The notes under the pieces are model-generated. The model made no database searches, had not been told where the DNA came from, and saw only the letters and a list, made by a program, of their open reading frames with translations. From E44-bin46 sp964354655 (GTDB lineage Bacteria; Chloroflexota; Dehalococcoidia; Dehalococcoidales; E44-bin46), in the NCBI GenBank assembly GCA_964354655.1, contig CAYHAL010000001.1:62001-126000 (forward strand): 64,000 bases of DNA. The letters run 5' to 3'. The translations under genes were made by a program, and so were the position numbers. Below, piece by piece: positions 7,503 through 16,307 of this stretch; position 1 is the stretch's first letter, and each line of letters opens with the position of its first letter.

Positions 7503-9806
7503 ATGGTGCTGGTAAGAGTAAAAAAACTAGCCAGGATAAAGGTTCAGGGGGTGGTGCAGGGGGTTGGCTTCAGACCCTTTGTTTATCGATTGGCTGGTGG
7601 GTATAACCTTAAGGGTTGGGTGCGCAATACCTCAGGAAATGTAGAGATTGAGGTAGAGGGAGATGAGGAGTCCTTAAGAAGTTTCCTGAATGACCTTGAA
7701 ACCAAAGCCCCTCCCATGGCGTGTCTTGAAAAGGTCGAAACCACTTTCCACCCCCCGAAGGGTTATACCGAGTTCAAGATTTGGGAGAGTCTGAGCCAAA
7801 AGGGGAAATACCAGTTAGTGTCACCAGATATCGCCACCTGTGAAGAGTGTAAGCGGGAGCTCTTCTGTCCTACCGACCGCCGTTTCCGCTACCCATTTAC
7901 TAACTGCACCAATTGCGGTCCTCGATTTACCATTATTGAGGACATCCCTTACGACCGCCCCAAGACTACCATGCGCCAGTTTGTAATGTGCCCTGAGTGT
8001 CAGCAGGAATACGATAATCCTTTAGACCGGCGTTTTCATGCCCAGCCTAATGCCTGCCCTAAGTGCGGTCCCAGCTTGAAGCTAGTTAACGGTGATGGTA
8101 ACCCTACTAAGATTAAAGATGTCATTAAAGCGGCAAGCGCTCTCCTGAAATCAGGGAAAATCTTGGCACTTAGAGGTCTAGGTGGATTTCACCTTGCCTG
8201 TGATGCTACCAATGAGGAAGCGGTAAACCGTTTAAGAGCCAGGAAAAGGCGCCCCGCCAAACCTTTGGCGGTCATGGTAGGTACTATTGAGGATATTGAA
8301 AACCACTGCTTCATATTCCCTGAAGAGAAAAAGCTGCTCCAATCCCCGCAATGTCCGATTGTCCTTTTGAGGTGGAAACATAGCTCGTCCAATATCTCCC
8401 CAGCGGTAGCCCCAAATCTAAAGTATCTCGGGGTCATGCTGCCTTATACCCCTCTGCATCACCTTCTATTAAGGGAGACCGGTGTTCCTCTGGTTATGAC
8501 CAGCGGCAACATTAGCGAGGAGCCCATTGCTAAGGATAACGACGAAGCTTTGAGAAGGCTCAGGGGAATTGCTGATTATTTTCTGCTTCACAATCGGGAT
8601 ATATATGCCCGTTATGATGATAGTGTCTATATGGTAGAGGGTGTGCCTCAGGCTATAAGGCGAGCCCGGAGTTATGCCCCATGCCCCATTTTTCTTCCTT
8701 TTAAGTCAAAGCAGGTTCTTGCCTGCGGTGCCGAACTGAAGAATACCTTCTGCCTTACTAAAGATGAACACGCCTTCCTTAGCCAGCACATCGGCGATAT
8801 GGAGAATGAGGAAACCTTAGACCACTTTGAAAACACCATTGAGCTTTATAAGAAGCTATTCCGCATTGAACCTGAAATTGTGGCTTATGATATGCACCCA
8901 GAATATCTTGCCACGAAATATGCCCTTCAAGTCGGCTTTGAGCGCGGCTTAAGACTTGTCCCGGTTCAGCATCATCATGCCCATATCGTAAGTTGTCTGG
9001 CAGAGAATAATGTAGAGGGTCCGGTTATCGGCGTAGCCTTTGATGGCACAGGCTACGGTACTGATGACACCATTTGGGGAGGGGAATTTCTGCTCGCTGA
9101 CTGGCGCAGCTGCCAAAGGGTTGGACATCTAGAATATGTCCCTCTAGTTGGAGGTGCTGCCGCTATAAGGAAGCCCTATCGTATGGCTTTAAGCTATCTC
9201 TATACATTGCTAGGCGAAGACTTTGCCTTGGATGGTCTTGCTATTAATAAGCTAAATCCCGTCGAGCTTGAGGTAATAAAACAACAGCTAAAGCAAGGGG
9301 TAAATTCTCCGCTGACTTCAAGCGCCGGGCGACTTTTTGACGCCGTTTCCGCCTTAGCCGGGGTCAGGGGAGAAATAGATTATGAAGCTCAGGCAGCCAT
9401 TGAGCTTGAGATGCTGGCTCCAGACGAATTGGACGAATTTGAGGCAAAGTCCTACCCCTTCTCCATCACTAAAGACCAGGGAATAAGGGCGCTAAAACTG
9501 GGAGGGCTATTCGCAACGATAGTTCAGGATGTCAGAAATCGGGTTCCTGCCCCAATAATATCACTCAAGTTTCATAACACCATGGCTCAGATGGTCGCTG
9601 AAATGTGTAAAACCATCGCCGAAGAGAGTGGCATAAAGAGAGTGGCACTAAGCGGGGGAGTTTTCCAGAATCGGTTGCTGCTGAAGCTAGCGACATCTGC
9701 TTTATATAAAGAAGGTCTCGCTGTGCTTACCCACCGGCTGATGCCCTGCAATGATGGTGGCATTTCCTTAGGGCAAGCGGTGATTGCCAATTTTGCCAGT
9801 AGTTGA
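7503..9806 (+). CDS. hypF: Hydrogenase maturation carbamoyltransferase HypF
   Basis: The 767-residue protein makes the CN ligands of the NiFe site from carbamoyl phosphate, working with HypE. Domains in order: acylphosphatase (QGVVQGVGFRPFVYRLA, about 14-30), two zinc-finger pairs (CEECKRELFC, NCTNCGPRF, CPECQQEYD, ACPKCGP), a YrdC-like nucleotide-binding domain (about 205-390), and a Kae1-like carbamoyl-transfer domain with QHHHAHIVSCLAE and VAFDGTGYGTD and a SGGVFQNRLL ending. Length and order are normal for the family. A hairpin follows its stop at 9815-9835. Confidence 0.95.
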   Translation: MVLVRVKKLARIKVQGVVQGVGFRPFVYRLAGGYNLKGWVRNTSGNVEIEVEGDEESLRSFLNDLETKAPPMACLEKVETTFHPPKGYTEFKIWESLSQKGKYQLVSPDIATCEECKRELFCPTDRRFRYPFTNCTNCGPRFTIIEDIPYDRPKTTMRQFVMCPECQQEYDNPLDRRFHAQPNACPKCGPSLKLVNGDGNPTKIKDVIKAASALLKSGKILALRGLGGFHLACDATNEEAVNRLRARKRRPAKPLAVMVGTIEDIENHCFIFPEEKKLLQSPQCPIVLLRWKHSSSNISPAVAPNLKYLGVMLPYTPLHHLLLRETGVPLVMTSGNISEEPIAKDNDEALRRLRGIADYFLLHNRDIYARYDDSVYMVEGVPQAIRRARSYAPCPIFLPFKSKQVLACGAELKNTFCLTKDEHAFLSQHIGDMENEETLDHFENTIELYKKLFRIEPEIVAYDMHPEYLATKYALQVGFERGLRLVPVQHHHAHIVSCLAENNVEGPVIGVAFDGTGYGTDDTIWGGEFLLADWRSCQRVGHLEYVPLVGGAAAIRKPYRMALSYLYTLLGEDFALDGLAINKLNPVELEVIKQQLKQGVNSPLTSSAGRLFDAVSALAGVRGEIDYEAQAAIELEMLAPDELDEFEAKSYPFSITKDQGIRALKLGGLFATIVQDVRNRVPAPIISLKFHNTMAQMVAEMCKTIAEESGIKRVALSGGVFQNRLLLKLATSALYKEGLAVLTHRLMPCNDGGISLGQAVIANFASS

Positions 9807-9814
9807 GAGAGTCA

Positions 9815-9835
9815 AAGAGAGGCTTTGCCTCTCTT
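9815..9835 (+). terminator. Hairpin after hypF
   Basis: A 9-bp perfect stem (AAGAGAGGC / GCCTCTCTT) with a 3-base loop lies 9 bases after the hypF stop. There is only a weak T-rich tail. It could be an attenuator or an mRNA-stabilising hairpin between hypF and hypCDEA. Confidence 0.5.
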
Positions 9836-9838
9836 ATA

Positions 9839-9923
9839 TAACCCATCCCCCTGACCCCCTTCCCTTGACAAGGAGAGGGGGACAAAGGGGGTGAGGTCAA
9901 CAAAACTAAAGGGGGATAGGGTC
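9839..9923. repeat. MITE-like G/C-run intergenic repeat, copy 1
   Basis: An 85-bp intergenic stretch is built from C-runs at one end and G-runs at the other, with imperfect terminal inverted repeats (ACCCATCCCCCT and AGGGGGATAGGGT). About 23 bases of its left end (CCATCCCCCTGACCCCCTT) reappear in opposite orientation in the element at 19165-19210, before another gene. Two related copies suggest a dispersed non-autonomous element. Confidence 0.6.
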
Positions 9924-9937
9924 ATTAGGAGTTAGAT

Positions 9938-10168
9938 ATGTGCCTAGCCATACCAGCGCTGATTAAGCTTGTAGAGGATAAAGAGGCTGAGGTTGAGATA
10001 GGAGGTATAACTCGGCGGATAAGCCTATGGCTCACCCCAGAGGCTAAAGTAGGGGACTATGTGCTGGTTCATACCGGCTACGCCATAAATATCTTAGACC
10101 AGGAAGAAGCCGAGGAAACCTTAAGGCTCTTGGAGGAAATAGCTGAGTTGGTTGAGGAGGAAGGGTGA
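9938..10168 (+). CDS. hypC: Hydrogenase assembly chaperone HypC
   Basis: This 76-residue chaperone begins MCLAIPALI, whose Cys2 binds the Fe(CN)2CO precursor together with HypD. It is of normal length, with an acidic C-terminal helix. Its TGA overlaps the GTG start of hypD (GTGA at 10165-10168), so HypC and HypD are translationally coupled. Confidence 0.95.
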   Translation: MCLAIPALIKLVEDKEAEVEIGGITRRISLWLTPEAKVGDYVLVHTGYAINILDQEEAEETLRLLEEIAELVEEEG

Positions 10169-11259
10169 GGTTTATCACTGAATTTCGGCGCTCTGAACTG
10201 GCTAAGGGATTGATTTCCCACATTCACCGTCAGTCTAAGACCCGGGCAAGATTCATGGAGTTCTGCGGTGGTCATACCGTAACTATCTTTAGATATGGTA
10301 TTCGGCAGGTTTTACCCAAAACTATTGACATGGTCTCCGGTCCGGGTTGTCCTATCTGTGTTACCGCAACCCCTGACTTGGACAAGGCAATTGTCTTAGC
10401 CCAAACTCCGGGCGTCACCATCGCTACCTTCGGCGATATGCTTAAAGTCCCGGGAAGCTATTCTAGCTTAGAGAAGGTCAAGGCTAATGGGGCTGAGGTG
10501 TATGTGGTATATTCCACTGTGGACGCTCTTGAAATAGCCAAGGAAAATCCGACTAAGTCTGTGGTCTTCCTTGGAATTGGATTTGAGACCACCGCCCCAA
10601 CTATCGCTGTTTCCGTCCTCCAAGCCCAGGAGAGAAAGATAAGGAATTACTATGTCCTTTCTTTACATAAACTTTGTCCTCCGGTGATTAAAGCTATCCT
10701 TGATTCTGGCGAGGTCAGGCTTGATGGACTTATATGCCCCGGGCATGTAAGTGCTATTATTGGCTCCCATCCCTGGGAATTTATTGCCCGGGATTACGGC
10801 ATCCCCTGTGTGATCTCCGGCTTTGAACCTTTAGACATCCTACAATCCGTTGATATGCTGGTGAATCAGGTTGAAAATGGTGAGTCTAAGGTTGAAATTG
10901 CCTACCGACGGGGAGTGCGTCCTGAGGGCAACCGACAGGCTTTAAGGCTCATGGGGCAGGTATTTGAGCCTTGCTCAGCCAGGTGGCGGGGGGTAGGGGA
11001 GGTTCCCAATAGTGGTTTAAAGTTAAGGCAAGAATATCAGCGCTTTGATGCTGAACTTGCTTTTGATATCACCCCCAGCCCTGCTTGTGAACCTACGGGT
11101 TGCATCTGTGGCGACATCCTTCGCGGAGTTAAGACGCCGGCTGATTGCCCACTCTTCGGCCAAGCCTGCACCCCGCAAAATCCGGTAGGACCATGTATGG
11201 TCTCGTCAGAGGGCGCTTGCTCTGCCTACTACCTTTATGGAGGTGATTTTGGAGGATAA
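10165..11259 (+). CDS. hypD: Hydrogenase maturation protein HypD
   Basis: This 364-residue Fe-S protein is the scaffold on which the Fe(CN)2CO unit is built. Family signatures are present: FCGGHTVTIF near residue 33, GPGCPICVTA near 60, GFETTAPT near 140, CPGHVSAIIG near 195, and the C-terminal 4Fe-4S cysteines (ACEPTGCICGDILRG and ADCPLFGQACTP, with CMVSSEGAC). The start is a GTG coupled to hypC. Its 3' end overlaps hypE by 23 bp. Confidence 0.95.
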   Translation: MRFITEFRRSELAKGLISHIHRQSKTRARFMEFCGGHTVTIFRYGIRQVLPKTIDMVSGPGCPICVTATPDLDKAIVLAQTPGVTIATFGDMLKVPGSYSSLEKVKANGAEVYVVYSTVDALEIAKENPTKSVVFLGIGFETTAPTIAVSVLQAQERKIRNYYVLSLHKLCPPVIKAILDSGEVRLDGLICPGHVSAIIGSHPWEFIARDYGIPCVISGFEPLDILQSVDMLVNQVENGESKVEIAYRRGVRPEGNRQALRLMGQVFEPCSARWRGVGEVPNSGLKLRQEYQRFDAELAFDITPSPACEPTGCICGDILRGVKTPADCPLFGQACTPQNPVGPCMVSSEGACSAYYLYGGDFGG

Positions 11260-12253
11260 AATCCTGCTCGCCCACGGCAGTGGAGGCAAGCTAGCCCATG
11301 AGCTGGTGGAGAAAAGCTTTGTCAAAGCTTTTGCCAATCCATTTTTAGCTAAATTGGATGACTCAGCCGTTTTTGAACTAAGCGGGAAACTTGCTTTCAC
11401 CACCGATAGTTATGTGGTAAGCCCTATTTTCTTTCCTGGTGGAGATATTGGCAAGCTTGCCGTCTATGGCACGGTGAACGACTTAGCTATGTCCGGGGCT
11501 AAACCCCTTTATTTATCGCTTGCCTTCATCATTGAGGAGGGGCTGCCCTATAGTGAGCTGAGCAAAATCGTAGAGTCTACTCAGAGGGCAACCCAGGAAG
11601 CGGGGGTACAAATCGTCACCGGGGACACTAAAGTGGTACATAGAGGCAGCGCCGATAAGCTCTTTATTAATACTGCCGGTGTGGGTGTAATACCGGAGGG
11701 GGTTGATATCTCTGGTAGCAAGGCAACGCTGGGAGATAAGGTGATTCTAAGCGGGACTATAGGCGACCACGGAATAGCTGTGCTCAGCCAGCGGGAAGGG
11801 CTGAGCTTTTCTACTCAATTGGAGAGCGATTGCGCTCCACTTAATAGCTTGGTAGCTAGAATGTTAGCCGTTAGCCCAAATATCCATTGTTTACGAGACC
11901 CTACCCGAGGTGGACTAGCTACTACTCTAAATGAACTGGCAAAACAATCAAAAGTAGGTATAAGGATTGAAGAGGAAAAGGTCCCGGTACGCGAGGAGGT
12001 TCTGGCAGCTTGCGAGATGTTGGGCTTTGACCCCCTCTATGTAGCCAATGAGGGAAAGCTAGTGGCTATAGTCCCGGCTGAAGACGCCGATAAGATTCTT
12101 GAGGCAATGCTGGGAAACCACTATGGAAAATGCGCAGCAATCATCGGCGAAGTAAGCGAAGAACACCCTGGACGGGTGGTAATGAAAACCTGTCTGGGTG
12201 CTTCCCGCATAGTTGATATGTTAGTTGGAGACCTACTGCCTAGGATTTGTTAG
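11237..12253 (+). CDS. hypE: Hydrogenase maturation protein HypE
   Basis: This 338-residue AIR-synthase-fold ATPase dehydrates the carbamoyl group put on its C-terminal cysteine by HypF, giving thiocyanate for HypC-HypD. It ends in LPRIC, the essential C-terminal Cys. Conserved segments include AHGSGGKLAHELV near the start, TTDSYVVSPIFFPGGD, and RDPTRGGLATTLNELA. It begins inside hypD and is separated by one base from hypA. Confidence 0.95.
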   Translation: MEVILEDKILLAHGSGGKLAHELVEKSFVKAFANPFLAKLDDSAVFELSGKLAFTTDSYVVSPIFFPGGDIGKLAVYGTVNDLAMSGAKPLYLSLAFIIEEGLPYSELSKIVESTQRATQEAGVQIVTGDTKVVHRGSADKLFINTAGVGVIPEGVDISGSKATLGDKVILSGTIGDHGIAVLSQREGLSFSTQLESDCAPLNSLVARMLAVSPNIHCLRDPTRGGLATTLNELAKQSKVGIRIEEEKVPVREEVLAACEMLGFDPLYVANEGKLVAIVPAEDADKILEAMLGNHYGKCAAIIGEVSEEHPGRVVMKTCLGASRIVDMLVGDLLPRIC

Positions 12254-12254
12254 A

Positions 12255-12596
12255 ATGCACGAACTTGCCATCACCCAAAGTATGCTCAACCTTGTCCTGG
12301 AACAAGCCCAAAAGGCTGGAGCCAAGGAAGTCAAGAGAATCAACCTGGTCATCGGGAAGATGAGCGGATTTGCTGAGGAAAGTGTGCAGTTTTACTTTGA
12401 CCTTATTAGTAAAGGAACCATCGCTGAGAGGGCTGTCCTTTCTTTCAAGACGATTCCGACAACGGCTCGCTGCCAGGGCTGTGGTAAGTTCTTCGAGCCT
12501 AAAGAGTCTGATTGGTCTTGCCCCTACTGTCAGAGTAATAGTGTGGAGATTGTAGCTGGTGAAGAGCTGCAGGTAGAAAGTATTGAGGTAGAATAG
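12255..12596 (+). CDS. hypA: Hydrogenase nickel insertion protein HypA
   Basis: The 113-residue metallochaperone starts MHELAIT, with His2 as the nickel ligand. It has a zinc site made of two CxxC pairs (CQGCGKFF and CPYCQ). An upstream ATG at 12225 would extend it by 10 residues, but the conserved MHEL start at 12255 is right. The usual GTPase partner hypB is not next to it nor anywhere in this window. Confidence 0.94.
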   Translation: MHELAITQSMLNLVLEQAQKAGAKEVKRINLVIGKMSGFAEESVQFYFDLISKGTIAERAVLSFKTIPTTARCQGCGKFFEPKESDWSCPYCQSNSVEIVAGEELQVESIEVE

Positions 12597-12621
12597 ATGG
12601 AGATAAAGGTTCTCAAATCCT

Positions 12622-12945
12622 TTATCTCACCTCTTTCTGTATCCACTCTAGATAATCCTGATTGCCGCCGATAATGGGTAAGGCGATTAATTCAGGAATA
12701 TCGTAGCTGTGAATCTCTTTGACTAATGGGACAATTTCGCTTAATTGCGATGCTTTAGTCTTGACAATAAGCAGGCTTTCCTCAGCCGAATCAAGCTTAC
12801 CCTGCCACCAGAAAAGCGAATTGACCTTAGGCACAATGTTCACACAAGCTACCTTCTTCTGCTCAAGTAGCACCCTGGATATCCGCTGTGCTTCCTCGGC
12901 AGTAGCTGCGGTGATAAGGAGGACTATATAAGTGGATGCTTCCAT
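12622..12945 (-). CDS. cutA: CutA1 divalent-ion tolerance protein
   Basis: This 107-residue protein matches the trimeric CutA1 family, with VLLITAATAEEAQRI at the N-terminus, ACVNIVPKVNSLFWWQGK in the middle and EIHSYDIPELIALPI. CutA1 is linked to copper tolerance and protein anchoring; its molecular role is unclear. It converges on hypA from the opposite strand, 26 bp apart. The start is ATG at 12945. Confidence 0.92.
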   Translation of the reverse strand: MEASTYIVLLITAATAEEAQRISRVLLEQKKVACVNIVPKVNSLFWWQGKLDSAEESLLIVKTKASQLSEIVPLVKEIHSYDIPELIALPIIGGNQDYLEWIQKEVR

Positions 12946-12986
12946 TCTTATTGATGGGCAGGACTTTTCGCTTGGCTTTAGGCTTC

Positions 12987-13142
12987 CTACAATTCCTTCT
13001 TAAGTATTTTTTCTTTGAGAGCCTGCCACTGCTCGATAGTCAACTTACAGGTGTTGCCCTTCTCTCCTATTTCTACATGTTTTTCCCCTACCTTGACTAC
13101 CGGGCAACTTGAGCATGAACTGCATAGACTTACGATTTTCAT
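12987..13142 (-). CDS. Small cysteine-rich protein, 51 residues, unknown function
   Basis: A strong AGGAGGGG precedes the ATG at 13142 by 7 bases on the minus strand, and the frame runs 51 codons to TAG. The protein opens MKIVSLCSSCSSCPVVKV, with three cysteines spaced CxxCxxC, and has a fourth Cys in a short GNTCKL strand, then a Lys-rich helix. This looks like a small metal or Fe-S binding protein. It sits at the head of the minus-strand run beside cutA. I do not recognise an assigned function. Confidence 0.7.
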   Translation of the reverse strand: MKIVSLCSSCSSCPVVKVGEKHVEIGEKGNTCKLTIEQWQALKEKILKKEL

Positions 13143-13255
13143 ATTCTTACCCCTCCTTTCATACTAAGGCATAGATTCTCTCGAGCCCCCGCCCACAATC
13201 AGGCTGCTCATTACACTAAATTGTACACTATACTTTAGCCTCGCTTCAAGTTTTA

Positions 13256-13984
13256 TTAAATAGAAGTGGGGCAAATTTTCACCCTGCCCCAAAGTCCGGT
13301 ATTCTCACCTTGAATGATTATCACGCCTAATACACCCTCAATACTCTTAGCTAACTCAATGCCATCGGGAATATTAGTTGGTTGCTTAATCAAGTTTCCA
13401 ATAGCGGTGGCAGCAGCATCAGCCAGAATGGCTGATTTAGAAAGTACGACAACTGCGTCAGCCTTGCCGAAACTTAGAGAATGCCCCACCGTTCCTGAAG
13501 AGGTACAGATTCCTATCGGTGTATCTGTCCCGGCGATTTCTAGCCCTATTTTGCCGGTTAATGGTGATAGTCCAGCATAAATCCCTACTACCCTTTTCCC
13601 CAGGCTTTTCAGGTAAATGTCGCCCCCGTTTTCTATAATTACCTCTGGCGAGAAGGCTATTAGTTCAGTGCCAACAAATTCAGCTATAGCCCCGGCAACC
13701 GACGCCATTGGACCAACTCCAGCCCGGCTGGCTGCCTCTGACATCGCCTTTACAATGCGGGGGGCATTGTCATCAACGGGGAGGGGTTGCAGGGAGGTTA
13801 AAAAGGCAGGATATTGGCTAATATACCTTTCCAATATATCACGATACTTTAATACTAGCCTAAGCGCCTTCCGTCTCAGGTTAGTTGAGGCACGAATATA
13901 TAAATCTGTCTCTTTCACTACTACATTGAAAGAGACCAGGTCTCCGCCTTTAATCCAATGGCGATAGGTTCGGGGTTCATACAT
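13256..13984 (-). CDS. UPF0280 (COG2122) ApbE-like protein, homocysteine biosynthesis set
   Basis: The 242-residue protein belongs to UPF0280/COG2122, a family distantly related to ApbE flavin transferases. Recognisable stretches are PMASVAGAIAEFVG, VIIENGGDIYL and GICTSSGTVGHSLSFG. In methanogens this family, with the two families encoded next to it, has been linked genetically to homocysteine formation from aspartate semialdehyde and sulfide. It lies 3 bp after the NIL-ferredoxin gene, so the three are one transcription unit. Confidence 0.85.
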   Translation of the reverse strand: MYEPRTYRHWIKGGDLVSFNVVVKETDLYIRASTNLRRKALRLVLKYRDILERYISQYPAFLTSLQPLPVDDNAPRIVKAMSEAASRAGVGPMASVAGAIAEFVGTELIAFSPEVIIENGGDIYLKSLGKRVVGIYAGLSPLTGKIGLEIAGTDTPIGICTSSGTVGHSLSFGKADAVVVLSKSAILADAAATAIGNLIKQPTNIPDGIELAKSIEGVLGVIIIQGENTGLWGRVKICPTSI

Positions 13985-13987
13985 CAG

Positions 13988-14398
13988 CTAGAAATGCAAC
14001 TCCATGGCTCTGGGGGGACATGCCTTAATGCATAGTTCGCAAGCCAGGCATTTTTCACCGTAGAAATTAACCCGCCTGGTGGCAAAGTCAAGCTCAAAGG
14101 CACCGGTAGGGCAAATAGTTATACATGCCCCACAATGAGTGCATCTTTCATCATTACGAGTGACATCTTGGCTAAGCGATTGAATCCTCACCCCGGTCTC
14201 AGCTAAATACCTGATACCTCTATCATAGTCGACTTGCTTCCCGCTTAATTCCAATACCATTAGGCCTTCTTCATCCGGAGTGACCGAGGCCTTTAGAATA
14301 TTAAAGTCAAGGTTATAGTCCCTAACCAGTCGGCTGACTATGGGTCGCTCTACCAGTCGCTTGGGAAAATGTAGTACGATTCTTTTAGAAACTGCCAT
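13988..14398 (-). CDS. NIL-domain 4Fe-4S ferredoxin, homocysteine biosynthesis partner
   Basis: This 136-residue protein has an N-terminal NIL domain (about 1-78, a regulatory or sulfur-binding fold also found on MetN) and two 4Fe-4S motifs (CTHCGACITICP and CLACELCIKACP). It pairs with the DUF39 protein upstream, whose stop is 1 bp before its start. In Methanosarcina the equivalent ferredoxin is thought to supply electrons for persulfide reduction in homocysteine synthesis. Confidence 0.9.
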   Translation of the reverse strand: MAVSKRIVLHFPKRLVERPIVSRLVRDYNLDFNILKASVTPDEEGLMVLELSGKQVDYDRGIRYLAETGVRIQSLSQDVTRNDERCTHCGACITICPTGAFELDFATRRVNFYGEKCLACELCIKACPPRAMELHF

Positions 14399-14399
14399 T

Positions 14400-15608
14400 T
14401 TACTCCTCTATCGGGCGCTCCTTAAGTGGCTTGACGGTTATACCTGATTCTACCCCGGGCAGAGGTGCCACCGGCTCGGTTAACAGGAATTTCCCACTTA
14501 GTATCCACTCCTTCAGAATGGTGGCAATTTCCACCGCTCGGGAGTAGCTAGATAGGGAAGCAGTAGGTACCTGCTTACCTTGAACAAGTATTTCCCCGCT
14601 CTTTAATTGAGCATAACTGACCTCCTCTAAGATATCGGGCTTCATTTGAGGATATGCCTCTGAGTAATCTATCACTGGGGCAAAAATTTCATCATCGCTT
14701 ACTGTGGTATAACGTAGAATCTCCTCAGAGAGTATCGGGATGGGGATGCCAATACCTACGGTTATGGTGCAGCCATAGCCCAGCATGCTGGTGCCTATTA
14801 GCCACCGTGGTTTCATCTGCTTCAAATCACCGATTACGGCAAGGGTGCCAGCCCCTCTCCTGGGCACCCCCTTCTCAGAGCGGAGGACATTCGGGTTATG
14901 CTGGGTGCCTTGCCAGGCAATAAAGCCTATGCCACCGCCCAGGAATATCTTGGTGCCGATGCCAATGGTCTTATAGTATGGGTCGTTTAGTAGTGGCGAT
15001 AGCTGCCCGGCACTACAATAGTTAGCATTGCCCAAGTTGGGTTTTAATACCCCCATATAGGTGTAAATCGTCTTATCGGACAGATTCACTGCCACATTAT
15101 AATTCTGGTAGGCATTCCTGATGTTGAATAGCACCGCCTCATTAAGGTCTTTTATATTTATCCAGGTTTCAAGCCTTTTCCTGGGGTAGCAATCCGTGCC
15201 GTAAGCAATAGCCACCAATCTGATGTCCTTCCCAGCTACCAGCTCTTCAATTACATGCCCACCGCCATAATTGAATTCACCGGGATGGATTCTGTTCCTG
15301 GGGTCATCATCGGGAAGGGCATTAGCCCCGATATATAAGTCTATTGCAGCAAATCCGGTATAGGCTAGGACATCGTTGAGATATGCCCTGCCACCGCCTA
15401 GCTTTATTCTTGGCTTAGAGTGCCCAATATTAAAATAGGCACCGGATGAGCACATGGGGCCGAAGGTACCAGTAGTAACTACATCTACCTCCTCAGCCGC
15501 TTTCTTAACGCCCTTCTCTTTAGCAATGCCTATTATTTCTTCAGCAGTAACTACTACTGCTTTGCCCTCTCGTATCTTCTCGTTTATTTCTTCAATCGTT
15601 TTTGTCAT
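14400..15608 (-). CDS. DUF39 (COG1900) homocysteine biosynthesis protein
   Basis: The 402-residue protein is of the DUF39/COG1900 family, proposed to make homocysteine from aspartate semialdehyde by sulfide insertion. Typical segments are VVTTGTFGPMCSSGAYFNIG (with a conserved Cys), KLGGGRAYLNDV, GANALPDDDPRN and YGTDCYPRK. It leads the three-gene unit running leftwards. Behind it lie a SagB-like oxidoreductase and a cysteine synthase, so this is a sulfur-assimilation neighbourhood. A TGTCAA at 15642-15647 could be the -35 of its own promoter, but the -10 is weak. Confidence 0.9.
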   Translation of the reverse strand: MTKTIEEINEKIREGKAVVVTAEEIIGIAKEKGVKKAAEEVDVVTTGTFGPMCSSGAYFNIGHSKPRIKLGGGRAYLNDVLAYTGFAAIDLYIGANALPDDDPRNRIHPGEFNYGGGHVIEELVAGKDIRLVAIAYGTDCYPRKRLETWINIKDLNEAVLFNIRNAYQNYNVAVNLSDKTIYTYMGVLKPNLGNANYCSAGQLSPLLNDPYYKTIGIGTKIFLGGGIGFIAWQGTQHNPNVLRSEKGVPRRGAGTLAVIGDLKQMKPRWLIGTSMLGYGCTITVGIGIPIPILSEEILRYTTVSDDEIFAPVIDYSEAYPQMKPDILEEVSYAQLKSGEILVQGKQVPTASLSSYSRAVEIATILKEWILSGKFLLTEPVAPLPGVESGITVKPLKERPIEE

Positions 15609-15668
15609 ATCTTCAAGATGATAATATTAAAACCTTTGGCTTGTCAATTTACCCTAGACGAGATTTGC

Positions 15669-16301
15669 TTATCCCGAGCTTGCTGGCTTGCCCACCGGCA
15701 TAATGTATAGCGGCTTATATTGCTTGTCTAGTCGTAAAACCTCTCTAACCGGCTCATCATAAAAGGCACCGATGGCTACGGTAGCCAAACCAAGGGCGGT
15801 AGCCTGTAGGTAGATATTCTGCCCGGCATGACCTACTTCTATATGCACATACCTTTCCCCCCGGCTACCATAATGTAGGGTCGTCCGCTCATATAGAGCA
15901 CAGATGATTATATTTACTGGAGCATGGTATATCATTTCCTCACCTAATGCTGCTCTGGCTAGAGCTAATCGGACATCTCCCTCGTGGTGTAGGGTCAGAG
16001 AGTGGTGGGCTATATCGTAGTGATATATGCCATCACTTATTCCTTCAATACCATTCCGACCACAAACAACAAAAATCTCCAATGGATAGGTAGCACCGGC
16101 ACTGGGAACAGACCTTGCTCCCGATGAAGTATCAGTGATGCCTTGGGTAGCCCACAGTATCTGGGATAGCTGAGACTGTGAAATAGATTCTGGGGTGAAG
16201 TCTCTTATCGACCTTCTCTGGGTAATAGCCTCTTCCAGCGATATGCTGCCTTTTTGGCGTGGTGAGGGCAGGTGAATTCTTGGCGGCTGACTTGTGCCCA
16301 T
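15669..16301 (-). CDS. SagB-type nitroreductase-family oxidoreductase
   Basis: This 210-residue flavin enzyme has the N-terminal RRSIRDFTPESIS motif and the SAGATYPLEIFVV segment that mark the SagB branch of nitroreductases. C-terminal helices follow (HVEVGHAGQNIYLQATALG-like). SagB enzymes oxidise azolines in peptide natural products, but many members stand alone in anaerobes with unknown substrates. No YcaO or precursor peptide is nearby, so a peptide-modification role is unsupported. It starts 6 bp after the cysteine synthase stop. Confidence 0.88.
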   Translation of the reverse strand: MGTSQPPRIHLPSPRQKGSISLEEAITQRRSIRDFTPESISQSQLSQILWATQGITDTSSGARSVPSAGATYPLEIFVVCGRNGIEGISDGIYHYDIAHHSLTLHHEGDVRLALARAALGEEMIYHAPVNIIICALYERTTLHYGSRGERYVHIEVGHAGQNIYLQATALGLATVAIGAFYDEPVREVLRLDKQYKPLYIMPVGKPASSG

Positions 16302-16307
16302 ATTTAC

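Noticed and set aside
15669..16301. SagB-like gene as part of a ribosomally made peptide cluster
   Set aside because: No YcaO, precursor peptide or protease is nearby; neighbours are sulfur metabolism genes.
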